Under the pieces are notes generated by a model that saw only the letters and a list, made by a program, of their open reading frames with translations, searched no databases and had not been told where the DNA came from. From contig NZ_JAFRGN010000007.1 in NCBI RefSeq assembly GCF_017433805.1, positions 186,001 through 250,000 on the forward strand: a stretch of 64,000 bases of DNA, given 5' to 3'. The first letter of the stretch is position 1. The number at the start of each line of letters is the position of its first letter. The position numbers and the translations under genes are program-made. This document shows positions 49,323-58,225 of this stretch, piece after piece. The DNA comes from Butyrivibrio sp. GTDB lineage: Bacteria > Bacillota > Clostridia > Lachnospirales > Lachnospiraceae.

Positions 49323-49757
49323 TTACTCAAGCTCTGAAATCTTGGCAATTCTACGGCTATGCTTCTCAAGATTTGAAAATGGTGTATCAAGGAATGTATC
49401 AACAATCTCGTTAGCAAGTACAGGGCCTACAAATCCACCGCCCATTGCCAGTACGTTAGCATCGTTATGCTCTCTTGTAAGTCTTGCTGTTGAAATCTCT
49501 GAGCAAAGAGCACATCTTACTCCCTTAATCTTGTTAGCAACAATTGAAATACCAATTCCTGTAGTGCAGATCACGATTCCCTTTTCGCACTCACCTGCTG
49601 CTACTGCCTTAGCTGCTGCAGCTCCAAAATCAGGATAATCGCAGGAATCAAGACCATAAGTACCGAAGTCCTTGTACTCGATCTTTCTCTCATCCAGATG
49701 CTTCTTAACTGATTCCTTAAGTTCGAATCCGCCGTGATCACTTGCTAATGCTATCAT
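49323..49757 (-). CDS. rpiB: Ribose-5-phosphate isomerase B
   Basis: A 144-residue RpiB interconverting ribulose-5-P and ribose-5-P. Seen are ALASDHGGFELKESVKKHL, GTYGLDSCDYPDFG, catalytic Cys in GIVICTTGIGISIVANK, and ARLTREHNDANVLAMGGGFV. It supplies the pentose phosphate used by Prs and also fits xylose catabolism. It lies upstream of upp. Confidence 0.96.
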   Translation of the reverse strand: MIALASDHGGFELKESVKKHLDERKIEYKDFGTYGLDSCDYPDFGAAAAKAVAAGECEKGIVICTTGIGISIVANKIKGVRCALCSEISTARLTREHNDANVLAMGGGFVGPVLANEIVDTFLDTPFSNLEKHSRRIAKISELE

Positions 49758-49850
49758 TTCTCGTTCCTCTTTCCTTATATATTATAATGTTTTTACGCAA
49801 TATTGAACATATATGATATGGTCATGGAGCAATTCGTATATCATATTATG

Positions 49851-50909
49851 CTATACCGACTTAATATTATGTCCTGCTGCCTTGAGAAGTCTGTTCATTA
49901 TAGCCTGACCAATTCCACTGTCGTCAAAAGACTCTGAGAACATTATATCTATCTGTTCATCATCAAACTCACGGAGAACCTTGAAAAGCTCATGAGCTAT
50001 AGTGCTCTCATCCTCTCTGTTTCCTACGCTCTTAACAACATCCGCTCTGTACATGGCCTTGGTAGCATCCGTAGCTATTACGCCAACACGCTTTCCCTCT
50101 GCCATAGCCTGCTGTGACTTATCATTAATATATGAAACAACATTGTCCTGAGCGCCCTGAACTATCATAAGATCGCCCTTAGGTGCGTAGTGCTTGTATT
50201 TCATACCAGGAGCCTTGGGCTTCTCAGTAGATGTGCTATCAATAATGGTCTTATCAATACTGATCTTGCCAAGTACATCTTCCAGCATCTGTGCTGTAAT
50301 GTAGCCTGGTCTCAATATCATAGGAACTTCAGATGTAAGATCAACAATTGTTGACTCAAGACCGATACCTACCTGGCCTCCATCAATTATCATCTCGATC
50401 TTGCCAGAAAGATCCTCTACACAGTATCTTGCAACTGTTGGGCTTGGCCTTCCTGATGTATTAGCAGAAGGCGCAGCAATATAGCCCCCAGACTGTCTTA
50501 TCAGCTCGAGAGCTATCTTATTGTTAGGCATTCTGATTGCTACAGTATCAAGGCCACCAGTTGTTTCGTAAGGCACCTTGTCATTTTTGTTCATTATCAT
50601 TGTAAGCGGGCCAGGCCAAAAAGCGTCAGCCAGTTTCCTTGCAGCTTCTGGAACCTCTTTTACAATATCTGCAAGATCATCCATATTGGCAACATGCACT
50701 ATCAGTGGGTTGTCAGATGGTCTGCCCTTGGCTGCATATATCTTCTTGGATGAAAGAGGATTAAGTGCATCTCCGCCAAGACCATAAACTGTCTCAGTTG
50801 GAAAAGCTACAAGACCGCCGTCTCTGATTATCTGTCCAGCTTTCTTAAGGCCTTCAAGGGCCTCTTCATCCATATCACTTTCTTCTATTACTATTACTTC
50901 TGTTTCCAC
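49851..50909 (-). CDS. L-threonylcarbamoyladenylate synthase, Sua5 type
   Basis: A 352-residue enzyme for the first step of tRNA t6A37 synthesis. The YrdC domain (about residues 15-215) has GGLVAFPTETVYGLGGDAL, KIYAAKGRPSDNPLIVHVAN, FWPGPLTMIM, and PSANTSGRPSPT. The C-terminal Sua5 domain begins after PKAPGMKYKHYAPKG. The start is read as GTG at 50909 with AGGA eight bases upstream; a longer TTG reading overlaps the GH18-like gene. It directly follows that gene by four bases. Confidence 0.94.
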   Translation of the reverse strand: METEVIVIEESDMDEEALEGLKKAGQIIRDGGLVAFPTETVYGLGGDALNPLSSKKIYAAKGRPSDNPLIVHVANMDDLADIVKEVPEAARKLADAFWPGPLTMIMNKNDKVPYETTGGLDTVAIRMPNNKIALELIRQSGGYIAAPSANTSGRPSPTVARYCVEDLSGKIEMIIDGGQVGIGLESTIVDLTSEVPMILRPGYITAQMLEDVLGKISIDKTIIDSTSTEKPKAPGMKYKHYAPKGDLMIVQGAQDNVVSYINDKSQQAMAEGKRVGVIATDATKAMYRADVVKSVGNREDESTIAHELFKVLREFDDEQIDIMFSESFDDSGIGQAIMNRLLKAAGHNIKSV

Positions 50910-50913
50910 TTCT

Positions 50914-52617
50914 TTATTCCTCAATATAACTTGCAATCACATCCCAGACATCTGCTGTTTCCATGCCAAGAGACCATGCTGCTATTCCAGCAATGTTCTG
51001 TGCTCTCATAGAATCTATCTTCTGTCCGATAGAAGTTGCATCCTCCATCCATATCTGGTTAAGTGTACCATCAGATGAAGTGAATTCACCATAGTTCTGT
51101 CCAGCCTCTGCATCCCAGTTCATCTGAATGCTGTGGTTAGAGATATACTCCTTGGCTGTCTGCATTGATACAGCTTCACTTGAAAGTGCTCCGCCTGAAG
51201 TATGCCATATTCTGGTATAGAATGGCACTGCGTTGATAACCTTGGAAGGATCTGCCTTGGCAGTTGTGCTGATAAGTCCATTTTCTACATAGCTAAGAGA
51301 AGCTACTGAACCAGCCTCTGCTGAACCTGCATAATGTTCGTCATAGCCCATGATAATAATATAATCAGCAACAACGCCCTGCTCGGCAATGTCGTAGTGG
51401 TCATTGAAATGAAGCGGTACATAATCATCTATAGAATAAACAAGGTTATTAGCTCTGCAGGCAATTGATAATTCCCTTACAAACTCTACATAAGCCTGTC
51501 CATCTGCAGTATTGATCTGCTCAAAGTCGAGGTTAATACCGTCTACACCGCTCTCTGCAGCAAGTGCCATAAGCTGACTGATGGCATTCTGTCTGCTGCT
51601 ATAACGTGAGAGGAACTCAGATGTTGAGAAATCTCCAGTACCTGTAAAGTTATCAAAAAGAGCCCATACTTCAAGCCCCTTATCGTGAGCTGTCTTAACA
51701 TAAGAACTTGATGCAAAGCTAGTTACATCACCAGCGCTTGAATTAAGCTTGTACCATGTAGGTGAAACAACATTAAGACTCTTAGCCTGTGCTACAACTG
51801 ATGAAAGTGTATCATTACCAGCCGGGCCACCAATATTGTGGAATCCAAGATTGATCTTGTGTCCTCTGTTAAGAGATGTGTATTCCTCTTCCACATAATC
51901 AGTTACTGGAATAGGGCTTCTGGTTGTAGTATCTGAAAGCCTCTTATTCTCTACATAACCGATGTAGGAATCAGCGCTCTTGACCTTAGACCAGTTCTCA
52001 AGTACCTCGAGAACAACAACTGTGTCATCCTTGGCAAGATCCTCTAAGATCTCACTCTTAACACCGCCCCTTAAACGAAGCTGTGTATTCTTATTAATAG
52101 TAGCAACCTGTTCCTCTTCCCAGCTTGTAGTAAGCTGCATATGATTAGGCTCTGTAAAGCCTTCATAAGAGAAATTAGTAAACTTCTTAACATAGTCAAG
52201 AGCCACATAGAGCTCCTCGCCTTCTGTTCTGGCGATAACATAACCAAGATCCTCAGATGAACCTGTAGAATCTGTCATAAGAGAAGATCCAATCTCAGCC
52301 ATGATCACTTTGCTAGCTGTTGTATAGAATAAGGTATTATCTGCCTCTCCGTAGTAGAATCTTCTATTAAGATACTTCTGAACTGATGCAAAATCCATGT
52401 AATAGTGGCCATCGAGGAGTCTGGCTCTCTCTTCTATCCTCTCATTGCCAAGGATAATGGCTACATCTGTATCTCCACTAATATCGAAGTAACTATTGAG
52501 ATCAGCTCTCTCAGTACTATAGGAATAATGCTGATAAGCTATCTGTCCGGCGTATATTCCGCCAATAATTAAAATAAGAGCGATTATAATAATCGCTGGA
52601 ATCACTTTCTTTTTCAT
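50914..52617 (-). CDS. Membrane-anchored GH18-like protein with SH3 domain
   Basis: A 567-residue protein: N-terminal anchor (VIPAIIIIALILIIGGIYAG), an extracellular copper-amine-oxidase-N-like region (about 60-170), a bacterial SH3 domain (NTQLRLRGGVKSEILEDLAK, about 190-235), and a GH18 barrel from about residue 255. The GH18 signature is GVDGINLDFEQI with catalytic Glu366, and IIIMGYDEHY supplies the later barrel motif. This layout matches YaaH/YdhD-like proteins that act on peptidoglycan N-acetylglucosamine rather than chitin. An extended -10 promoter lies upstream, so it likely heads the Sua5-rpiB-upp run. Confidence 0.9.
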   Translation of the reverse strand: MKKKVIPAIIIIALILIIGGIYAGQIAYQHYSYSTERADLNSYFDISGDTDVAIILGNERIEERARLLDGHYYMDFASVQKYLNRRFYYGEADNTLFYTTASKVIMAEIGSSLMTDSTGSSEDLGYVIARTEGEELYVALDYVKKFTNFSYEGFTEPNHMQLTTSWEEEQVATINKNTQLRLRGGVKSEILEDLAKDDTVVVLEVLENWSKVKSADSYIGYVENKRLSDTTTRSPIPVTDYVEEEYTSLNRGHKINLGFHNIGGPAGNDTLSSVVAQAKSLNVVSPTWYKLNSSAGDVTSFASSSYVKTAHDKGLEVWALFDNFTGTGDFSTSEFLSRYSSRQNAISQLMALAAESGVDGINLDFEQINTADGQAYVEFVRELSIACRANNLVYSIDDYVPLHFNDHYDIAEQGVVADYIIIMGYDEHYAGSAEAGSVASLSYVENGLISTTAKADPSKVINAVPFYTRIWHTSGGALSSEAVSMQTAKEYISNHSIQMNWDAEAGQNYGEFTSSDGTLNQIWMEDATSIGQKIDSMRAQNIAGIAAWSLGMETADVWDVIASYIEE

Positions 52618-52644
52618 GCTCTAGCTCCTTTACAATCGCTCTAT

Positions 52645-52650
52645 ATTATA
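52645..52650 (-). promoter_or_regulatory. Extended -10 promoter of GH18-like gene
   Basis: On the minus strand TATAAT is preceded by TGT, an extended -10, about 28 bases from the start codon. The -35 region is weak. Confidence 0.5.
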
Positions 52651-53167
52651 ACAGACTATTAAGTTTACGTCATTATCAAAGTCTATGGGCAAAAAGCCAT
52701 CATGAATTGTATATGTCAAGGCGGGGTCCTCTCGATTTACATAAATTTATTAGTTAAAAGATTGATAGTTTTTACCCACTTTTGACTTCTCAAATTGTGT
52801 ATTTCACGCAACCAAAAGGTTTCTTCCATGTGATAAATTCTGAAGCATTTCCATAAAATACACTCTTATTATTGACGTTTTTTAATATTTGAGGCGCCAC
52901 TAGCCTAGTCCTTTGTTTTGATGAGTGTCGAGCTCACCAAATATGGTATAATAAAGTTAGGAAAATACCATAAGTTGTCTATGCAATTAGTGTTGTTGTT
53001 GTGATTAATTTAAGAAACTTAAATCGAAAAAATCTTAGTAAGACATTTCATACATCGGTATGAAACAATGAAAAAAAGAAATAAAACGATTATGTTTCTG
53101 ATTCTCGCCTCCTTTCCGGACTGTGATGTCCAGGCAGGCGCCTCACAAAATTTATGGTAACAGGAAA

Positions 53168-53212
53168 TTCTTAAGATTTACCGTCGAAATTTCTTAAGAT
53201 TTTCTTAAGATT
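53168..53212 (+). promoter_or_regulatory. Three direct repeats TTCTTAAGATT
   Basis: Copies start at 53168, 53191 and 53202; the last two are exactly 11 bases apart. CTTAAG-N5-CTTAAG matches the NTTAAG-N5-NTTAAG layout known for CiaR and similar OmpR-family response regulators. The regulator in this organism is not known. Confidence 0.6.
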
Positions 53213-53287
53213 GAAAATAATTTCCTTTTTCCTTATCGTTTGATTGTATAAAATTTAATTTTTTTGTAAAATCTGACGATAACTCTA

Positions 53288-53316
53288 TTGACATAGAATA
53301 CTCAATAACTTAGTAT
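53288..53316 (+). promoter_or_regulatory. Sigma-A promoter of mecA homologue
   Basis: TTGACA at 53288-53293, a 17-base spacer and TAGTAT at 53311-53316. Confidence 0.8.
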
Positions 53317-53347
53317 CTATGTATTCCAAAGTCAGGAGGTAAGCATC

Positions 53348-54145
53348 ATGAAAATTGAAAAAGTCAATGATCACCAGATTAGATGCACACTTACCAAAGA
53401 TGACCTTGCGAAGCGCGACCTTAAGATTACAGAGCTTGCATATGGAACTGAAAAGGCTAAAGAGTTGTTTCAGGATATGATGCAGCAAGCAAATTTACAA
53501 TATGGTTTTGACGCAGAGGATACTCCTCTTATGATCGAGGCTATCCCCATCAATTCAGAATGTATTGTTCTTGTCATCACCAAGGTAGAGGATCCGGAAG
53601 AGCTTGATACTCGTTTTTCCAATTTCGCTCCATCTGTTCACGAAGAAGATGATGAAGAAGAATATGACTACTATGATGAGGATGAAGAATACGAGGAGGA
53701 TGAGGAAGAGGATGTAATGGGACTCTTCAGAAGATTACAGCATAGTAATCTTGGAGATTCACTTGATTCCTCAATGAGCAGTCCTTTCGCAGATTCCAAA
53801 AAGCTTAAGGAGAAAACTACTAATCCTCGCAAGAAGGGCCAGCCTAGCAGAAAGGGCTCACGAATCTTTTCATTCGACTCCCTTCATGAGGTTACTAGAT
53901 TCGCTGCAATAGTTAGCAGGAAATTCAATGGTAGCAACACCCTGTACAAGAATGAAGTAAATGGTAAGTTTTACCTGATCCTTCATCAGGGCGATCTCGA
54001 AGATAATGTTTTCGCCAACATCTGCTCACTTCTTACAGAGTATGGCAAGACAGAAATCGGTAGTACAGCTGAAGAGCAGTATCTCTCAGAGCACTACACA
54101 ACATTGGTCAAGGATAATGCAGTACAGGCACTTTCCAAGATCTGA
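53348..54145 (+). CDS. mecA: MecA-family adaptor protein
   Basis: A 265-residue homologue of the ClpC adaptor MecA. The N-terminal domain (MKIEKVNDHQIRCTLTKDDL, TEKAKELFQDMMQQANLQYG) recognises substrates in the B. subtilis protein. The C-terminal domain (IFSFDSLHEVTRFAAIVSRK, LYKNEVNGKFYLILH) contacts ClpC. Between them is a strongly acidic linker (about residues 98-122, nearly all Asp/Glu/Tyr), then a basic Ser/Lys-rich stretch. GGAGG precedes the ATG. It has its own promoter and terminator behind a complex regulatory region, so its level is probably adjusted to stress or growth state. Confidence 0.92.
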   Translation: MKIEKVNDHQIRCTLTKDDLAKRDLKITELAYGTEKAKELFQDMMQQANLQYGFDAEDTPLMIEAIPINSECIVLVITKVEDPEELDTRFSNFAPSVHEEDDEEEYDYYDEDEEYEEDEEEDVMGLFRRLQHSNLGDSLDSSMSSPFADSKKLKEKTTNPRKKGQPSRKGSRIFSFDSLHEVTRFAAIVSRKFNGSNTLYKNEVNGKFYLILHQGDLEDNVFANICSLLTEYGKTEIGSTAEEQYLSEHYTTLVKDNAVQALSKI

Positions 54146-54158
54146 TAATGCATCTAAG

Positions 54159-54187
54159 GACAGGAGATTTATCTCCTGTCTTTTTTT
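54159..54187 (+). terminator. Terminator of mecA
   Basis: GACAGGAGAT pairs perfectly with ATCTCCTGTC around a two-base centre, followed by seven T. Confidence 0.95.
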
Positions 54188-54210
54188 ATTGCCTGAATAC
54201 TTATCCACAT

Positions 54211-54243
54211 AAAAAGGAGCCGGTTCATTACTGAACCGACTCC
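54211..54243 (-). terminator. Terminator of nifJ
   Basis: A 12-base-pair stem (GGAGCCGGTTCA with TGAACCGACTCC, one mismatch) with a run of A at 54211-54215, giving a U-run on the minus transcript. Confidence 0.93.
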
Positions 54244-54278
54244 CTTATTATTTGTTATCAAACTAATTCCTGACGGAA

Positions 54279-57200
54279 TCAATCCTTACCATAAAGAGCA
54301 ACAAGCTTCTCAAGGTAAGCTCTGTGCTCCTTAGCATGCTCTGCAGCAGCAGCGTTGAGCTTAGCAGCTCTCTCAGGATTCTTGAGCTTAAGTGAAAGGT
54401 ATCTAACCTCACCGTCAAGGAAGCTCTGGAAGTCTTCTGTAGCTGGCTTAGAATCAAGAGTGAACTTGTTCTCTGCCTGAGGATTGAATCTGAACATATC
54501 CCAGTATCCTGTAGCTACAGCCTTCTTCTCCTCATCCATAACCTTGTTCATGCCGGCCTTAAGACCCTGGTTGATACAAGGAGCATATGCGATGATAAGT
54601 GAAGGTCCTGGATAAGCTTCAGCCTCTTTAATTGCATTGATTGTCTGCTGCATATTAGCGCCCATAGCGATCTGAGCAACATATACGTAGCCATAGCTCA
54701 TTGCGATAGAAGCAAGGTCTTTCTGCTTAATCTCTTTACCACCTGCAGCGAACTGTGCAACAGCACCTGTAGGAGTAGCCTTTGATGACTGTCCACCTGT
54801 ATTTGAGTAAACCTCAGTGTTTACAACGAGAACGTTAACATCCTTACCGGAAGCAAGTACGTGATCGAGACCACCGAATCCGATATCGAACGCCCATCCG
54901 TCACCGCCGAAGATCCACTGTGACTTCTTAGCTGCGAAGTCTTTGTTCTTGATGATGTACTTAGCAGCATCTGAGTTGTCGCCCTTAAGAGCTTCAATAA
55001 GAGCATCTGTAGCAGCTGAGTTCTCAGCGCCGTTTGAGAATGTATCGAGCCACTTCTGAGCAGCATCCTTAGCAGCGCCGCCAGCAGCTACAACAGCCTC
55101 AACCTGCTCCTTGATAGCATCACGAAGTGCGTTCTGAGCAAGTACCATACCCATACCAAACTCAGCATTATCCTCGAACAGTGAGTTATCCCATGCAGGA
55201 CCCTGTCCCTTAGCATTTACTGTGTATGGTGTTGAAGGTGAAGAGTTACCCCAAATTGATGTACATCCTGTAGCGTTTGCAACGTACATTCTGTCACCAA
55301 AGAGCTGAGTAACAAGCTTAACGTAAGGAGTCTCACCACAGCCTGCGCAAGCGCCTGAGAACTCAAGGAGTGGCTGCTTGAACTGTGAGCCCTTGATTGA
55401 GCCTTCACCAAACTTAGCAACAACATCATCCTTAATAGGAAGTGTTACAGCATAATCGAAGTACTTCTGCTCATCCTTGTTAGCTGCGATAGCACCCATC
55501 TTGAGTGTCTCGCCCTTGTTGTTACCAGGACATACATTTGCGCAAGATCCGCAACCTGTACAGTCAAGAGCAGAAATAACAACTGAATACTTATATCCAT
55601 CCATTCCAGCGAGAGGCTTTGTCTGAAGTCCCTCTGGAGCCTTAGCGATCTCGTCGTCTGTAAGAGCGATTGTACGGATTGCAGCGTGTGGACATACAAG
55701 TGAACAGAATCCGCATCCGATACATGTTGTAGCATCCCATGCAGGAACGTTAACTGCGATACCTCTCTTCTCGAATGCAGCTGATCCTGAAGGTGTAGCA
55801 CCGTCAACATATGGAAGACAATCAGATACCTTAAGAGTATTACCTTCCTGAGCGTTAACCTTTGTCTGGATGTTGTTAACGAAGTCTACAACGTCCTTAC
55901 GGCTTCCTTCAGCCTTCTTGAAGTCAAGACCTTCATCCTGTGCGTTAGCCCATGACTCAGGAATCTCAACCTTGATAAGGTTCTTAGGATCTGCACCAGC
56001 ATCGATAGCATCCCAGTTCTTCTTAACAACGTCTTCACCCTTACGGCCGTATGTCTTCTGAGCAGCGTCCTTCATGAACTTGATAGCGTCTGCTTCAGGA
56101 ATGATCTTAGTGATGTTGAAGAATGCTGACTGAAGAATTGTGTTAATTCTTGTAGGTCCCATTCCAACTTCAACACCGATCTTAGAACCGTTCATGATGT
56201 AGAAGTTAATCTTGTGATCATACATGAACTTCTTAACCTGTCCAGGAATCTCAGCCTCAAGCTGATCTACTGTCCATGGGCAGTTGAGAAGGAATGAACC
56301 ACCATCAACAAGTTCCTGAACCATGTTGAACTTGCGGATATATGATGGATTGTGGCAAGCTACGAAGTCAGCCTTCTTGATGAGGTAAGTTGACTTAATA
56401 GGCTTCTTACCAAATCTAAGGTGAGACATTGTAACACCGCCAGACTTCTTGGAGTCATAGTCAAAGTATGCCTGAGCATACATATCTGTGTTATCACCAA
56501 TGATCTTGATTGAGTTCTTGTTAGCACCAACAGTACCGTCAGCACCAAGACCCCAGAACTTACAGTTTGTTGTTCCCTCTGGAGTTGTAACAAGAGGAGC
56601 ACCAGCATCAAGTGAAAGATTTGTTACATCATCCTCGATACCGATTGTGAACTCTTCCTTCTTGTCGTTCTCGAATACAGCAACGATCTGTGCAGGTGTT
56701 GTATCCTTAGAACCAAGACCATAACGGCCACAGAATACAGGAACTGACTCGAACTTAGTTCCCTTAAGAGCTGCGATAACATCAAGAGCGAGAGGCTCAC
56801 GATATGATCCAGGCTCCTTTGTTCTATCAAGAACTTCGATTCTCTTAACTGATGCAGGAATAGCATCAACGAGAGCCTTAGCTGAGAATGGTCTGTAAAG
56901 ACGAACCTTTACAACACCAACCTTCTTGCCCTGCTTCTCAAGGTAATCGATAGTCTCTTCGATTGTATCGTTTACAGAACCCATAGCTACGATAACTACC
57001 TCTGCATTAGGATCGCCGTAGTAGTTGAATAGCTTGTAATCTGTACCAATCTTAGCATTAACCTTGTCCATGTACTTCTGAACGATCTCAGGAAGCTCGT
57101 TGTAACCTGTGTTACAAGCTTCTCTTGTCTGGAAGAAGATATCAGGGTTCTGAGCTGAGCCCATCTGGCAAGGGTGGTTAGGATTAAGAGCGCCAGCCTT

Positions 57201-57809
57201 GAAAGCATCAATTGCTTCATGGTTAACCATCTCGTCAAGATCCTTGTAGTCCCAAACCTCGATCTTCTGAATCTCGTGTGATGTACGGAATCCATCGAAG
57301 AAGTTGATGAAAGGAATTCTTCCCTCAATAGCTGCGCAATATGCTACAGGAGTAAGGTCCATAACTTCCTGTACGCTGGAATCACAAAGCATAGCAGCAC
57401 CTGTCTGACGGCAAGCGTATACGTCTGAGTGATCACCAAAGATGTTGAGCGCGTGAGAAGCTACGCAACGAGCTGATACGTTGAATACGCCAGGGAGTCT
57501 CTCACCTGCTACCTTGTAAATGTCAGGGATCATAAGAAGAAGTCCCTGTGAAGCTGTGTATGTAGATGTAAGAGCACCTACTACCAGTGATCCGTGTACA
57601 GCACCAGCTGCACCAGCCTCAGACTGCATTTCTGTAATCTGTACTGTACGGCCGAAAATGTTCTTCTTTCCGGCTGTTGCCCATTCATCTACATGCTCAG
57701 GCATAACAGATGATGGTGTGATTGGGTACATAGCAGCAACTTCAGTAAACGCATAAGATGCATATGCGGCTGCTTCGTTACCGTCCATGGTTTTCATGTT
57801 TCTTGCCAT
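54279..57809 (-). CDS. nifJ: Pyruvate:ferredoxin (flavodoxin) oxidoreductase
   Basis: A 1176-residue single-chain PFOR that converts pyruvate and CoA to acetyl-CoA and CO2 while reducing ferredoxin, the central step of butyrate- and hydrogen-forming fermentation. All domains are present: domain I (NEAAAYASYAFTEVAAMYPI), gamma domain, two [4Fe-4S] motifs (CIGCGFCSLVCP and CTGCGSCANVCPG), a further Cys pair in GACAGCGETPY, and the TPP-binding region (GDGWAFDIGFGGLDHVLASG, NTEVYSNTGGQSSKATP). AGGAGG precedes the ATG. It is divergent from a ferredoxin gene with a cre-like site between them. Confidence 0.98.
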   Translation of the reverse strand: MARNMKTMDGNEAAAYASYAFTEVAAMYPITPSSVMPEHVDEWATAGKKNIFGRTVQITEMQSEAGAAGAVHGSLVVGALTSTYTASQGLLLMIPDIYKVAGERLPGVFNVSARCVASHALNIFGDHSDVYACRQTGAAMLCDSSVQEVMDLTPVAYCAAIEGRIPFINFFDGFRTSHEIQKIEVWDYKDLDEMVNHEAIDAFKAGALNPNHPCQMGSAQNPDIFFQTREACNTGYNELPEIVQKYMDKVNAKIGTDYKLFNYYGDPNAEVVIVAMGSVNDTIEETIDYLEKQGKKVGVVKVRLYRPFSAKALVDAIPASVKRIEVLDRTKEPGSYREPLALDVIAALKGTKFESVPVFCGRYGLGSKDTTPAQIVAVFENDKKEEFTIGIEDDVTNLSLDAGAPLVTTPEGTTNCKFWGLGADGTVGANKNSIKIIGDNTDMYAQAYFDYDSKKSGGVTMSHLRFGKKPIKSTYLIKKADFVACHNPSYIRKFNMVQELVDGGSFLLNCPWTVDQLEAEIPGQVKKFMYDHKINFYIMNGSKIGVEVGMGPTRINTILQSAFFNITKIIPEADAIKFMKDAAQKTYGRKGEDVVKKNWDAIDAGADPKNLIKVEIPESWANAQDEGLDFKKAEGSRKDVVDFVNNIQTKVNAQEGNTLKVSDCLPYVDGATPSGSAAFEKRGIAVNVPAWDATTCIGCGFCSLVCPHAAIRTIALTDDEIAKAPEGLQTKPLAGMDGYKYSVVISALDCTGCGSCANVCPGNNKGETLKMGAIAANKDEQKYFDYAVTLPIKDDVVAKFGEGSIKGSQFKQPLLEFSGACAGCGETPYVKLVTQLFGDRMYVANATGCTSIWGNSSPSTPYTVNAKGQGPAWDNSLFEDNAEFGMGMVLAQNALRDAIKEQVEAVVAAGGAAKDAAQKWLDTFSNGAENSAATDALIEALKGDNSDAAKYIIKNKDFAAKKSQWIFGGDGWAFDIGFGGLDHVLASGKDVNVLVVNTEVYSNTGGQSSKATPTGAVAQFAAGGKEIKQKDLASIAMSYGYVYVAQIAMGANMQQTINAIKEAEAYPGPSLIIAYAPCINQGLKAGMNKVMDEEKKAVATGYWDMFRFNPQAENKFTLDSKPATEDFQSFLDGEVRYLSLKLKNPERAAKLNAAAAEHAKEHRAYLEKLVALYGKD

Positions 57810-57964
57810 TTTGATTCCTCCTACCTTAAATTTTTGGATTATTTTGGCTTATATAATAAGTTGTATAGAAAACCTAAGAAACCGCGCAAAAATACCGTTC
57901 ACATTTTCTTCCTCCCGTGGAAAACAGATGTGACCGATATTTCACTCGTATTCTGCCGTATTCA

Positions 57965-57994
57965 ATAGTATCATCAAATCTATACTGATGTCAA
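57965..57994 (-). promoter_or_regulatory. Sigma-A promoter of nifJ
   Basis: On the minus strand TTGACA (57989-57994) and TACTAT (57965-57970) are 18 bases apart. The leader is about 150 bases and contains an inverted TTCACAT/ATGTGA repeat around 57898-57934. Confidence 0.6.
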
Positions 57995-58020
57995 TGTTTT
58001 CAAGGGTTTGAAGCCAATTT

Positions 58021-58036
58021 ATGTAAACGCTTACAT
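58021..58036. promoter_or_regulatory. cre-like CcpA site between nifJ and ferredoxin gene
   Basis: ATGTAAACGCTTACAT is a perfect 16-base palindrome that fits the cre consensus WTGNAANCGNWNNCW. It lies 26 bases upstream of the nifJ -35, a position used for CcpA activation, and upstream of the divergent ferredoxin gene. CcpA binding is inferred. Confidence 0.7.
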
Positions 58037-58155
58037 TTACCGAATTTATCCGTATTGTCAGTTAATTTATATTTATTTTATGTTTTGCGCTGATAAAAGT
58101 TTTCGTTTATGGTCTTGCGCAAAAACTTTTGTTATATTATCATTATCATGTATCA

Positions 58156-58184
58156 GAAATGGCGTGGCTAGCCATTTCGTTTTG
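58156..58184 (+). promoter_or_regulatory. Hairpin in the ferredoxin leader
   Basis: GAAATGGC (58156-58163) pairs with GCCATTTC (58171-58178), followed by a T-rich stretch. It could attenuate transcription or stabilise the ferredoxin mRNA. Confidence 0.5.
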
Positions 58185-58225
58185 TTACACAATATGGCAT
58201 TTTATATGATGGAAGGAGACTTATT

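Larger units (their letters stand above)
52651..53347. other. Long regulatory intergenic region upstream of mecA homologue
   Basis: About 700 bases with no supported gene. It contains an extended -10 (TGGTATAAT at 52944-52952), a perfect inverted repeat ATTTAAG-AAA-CTTAAAT (53008-53024), TTTCATAC-ATCG-GTATGAAA (53046-53065), a GC-rich hairpin (53106-53142, arms CGCCT/AGGCG and GGAC/GTCC), three TTCTTAAGATT copies, and the mecA promoter. From 52680 to 52890 I see nothing specific beyond AT-rich sequence. Confidence 0.6.

Noticed and set aside
52890-53150. Possible 6S, tmRNA or SRP RNA in the long mecA upstream region
   Set aside because: None of the conserved core sequences I know for these RNAs is present; only short unrelated hairpins are seen.
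53068-53160. A 30-residue ATG ORF (MKKRNKTIMFLILASF...) that looks like a small secreted peptide
   Set aside because: No ribosome-binding site, it overlaps a GC-rich hairpin, and nothing conserved is recognisable.
54201-54209. A perfect DnaA box (TTATCCACA) between the mecA and nifJ terminators
   Set aside because: Single isolated copy; not enough to infer DnaA function.
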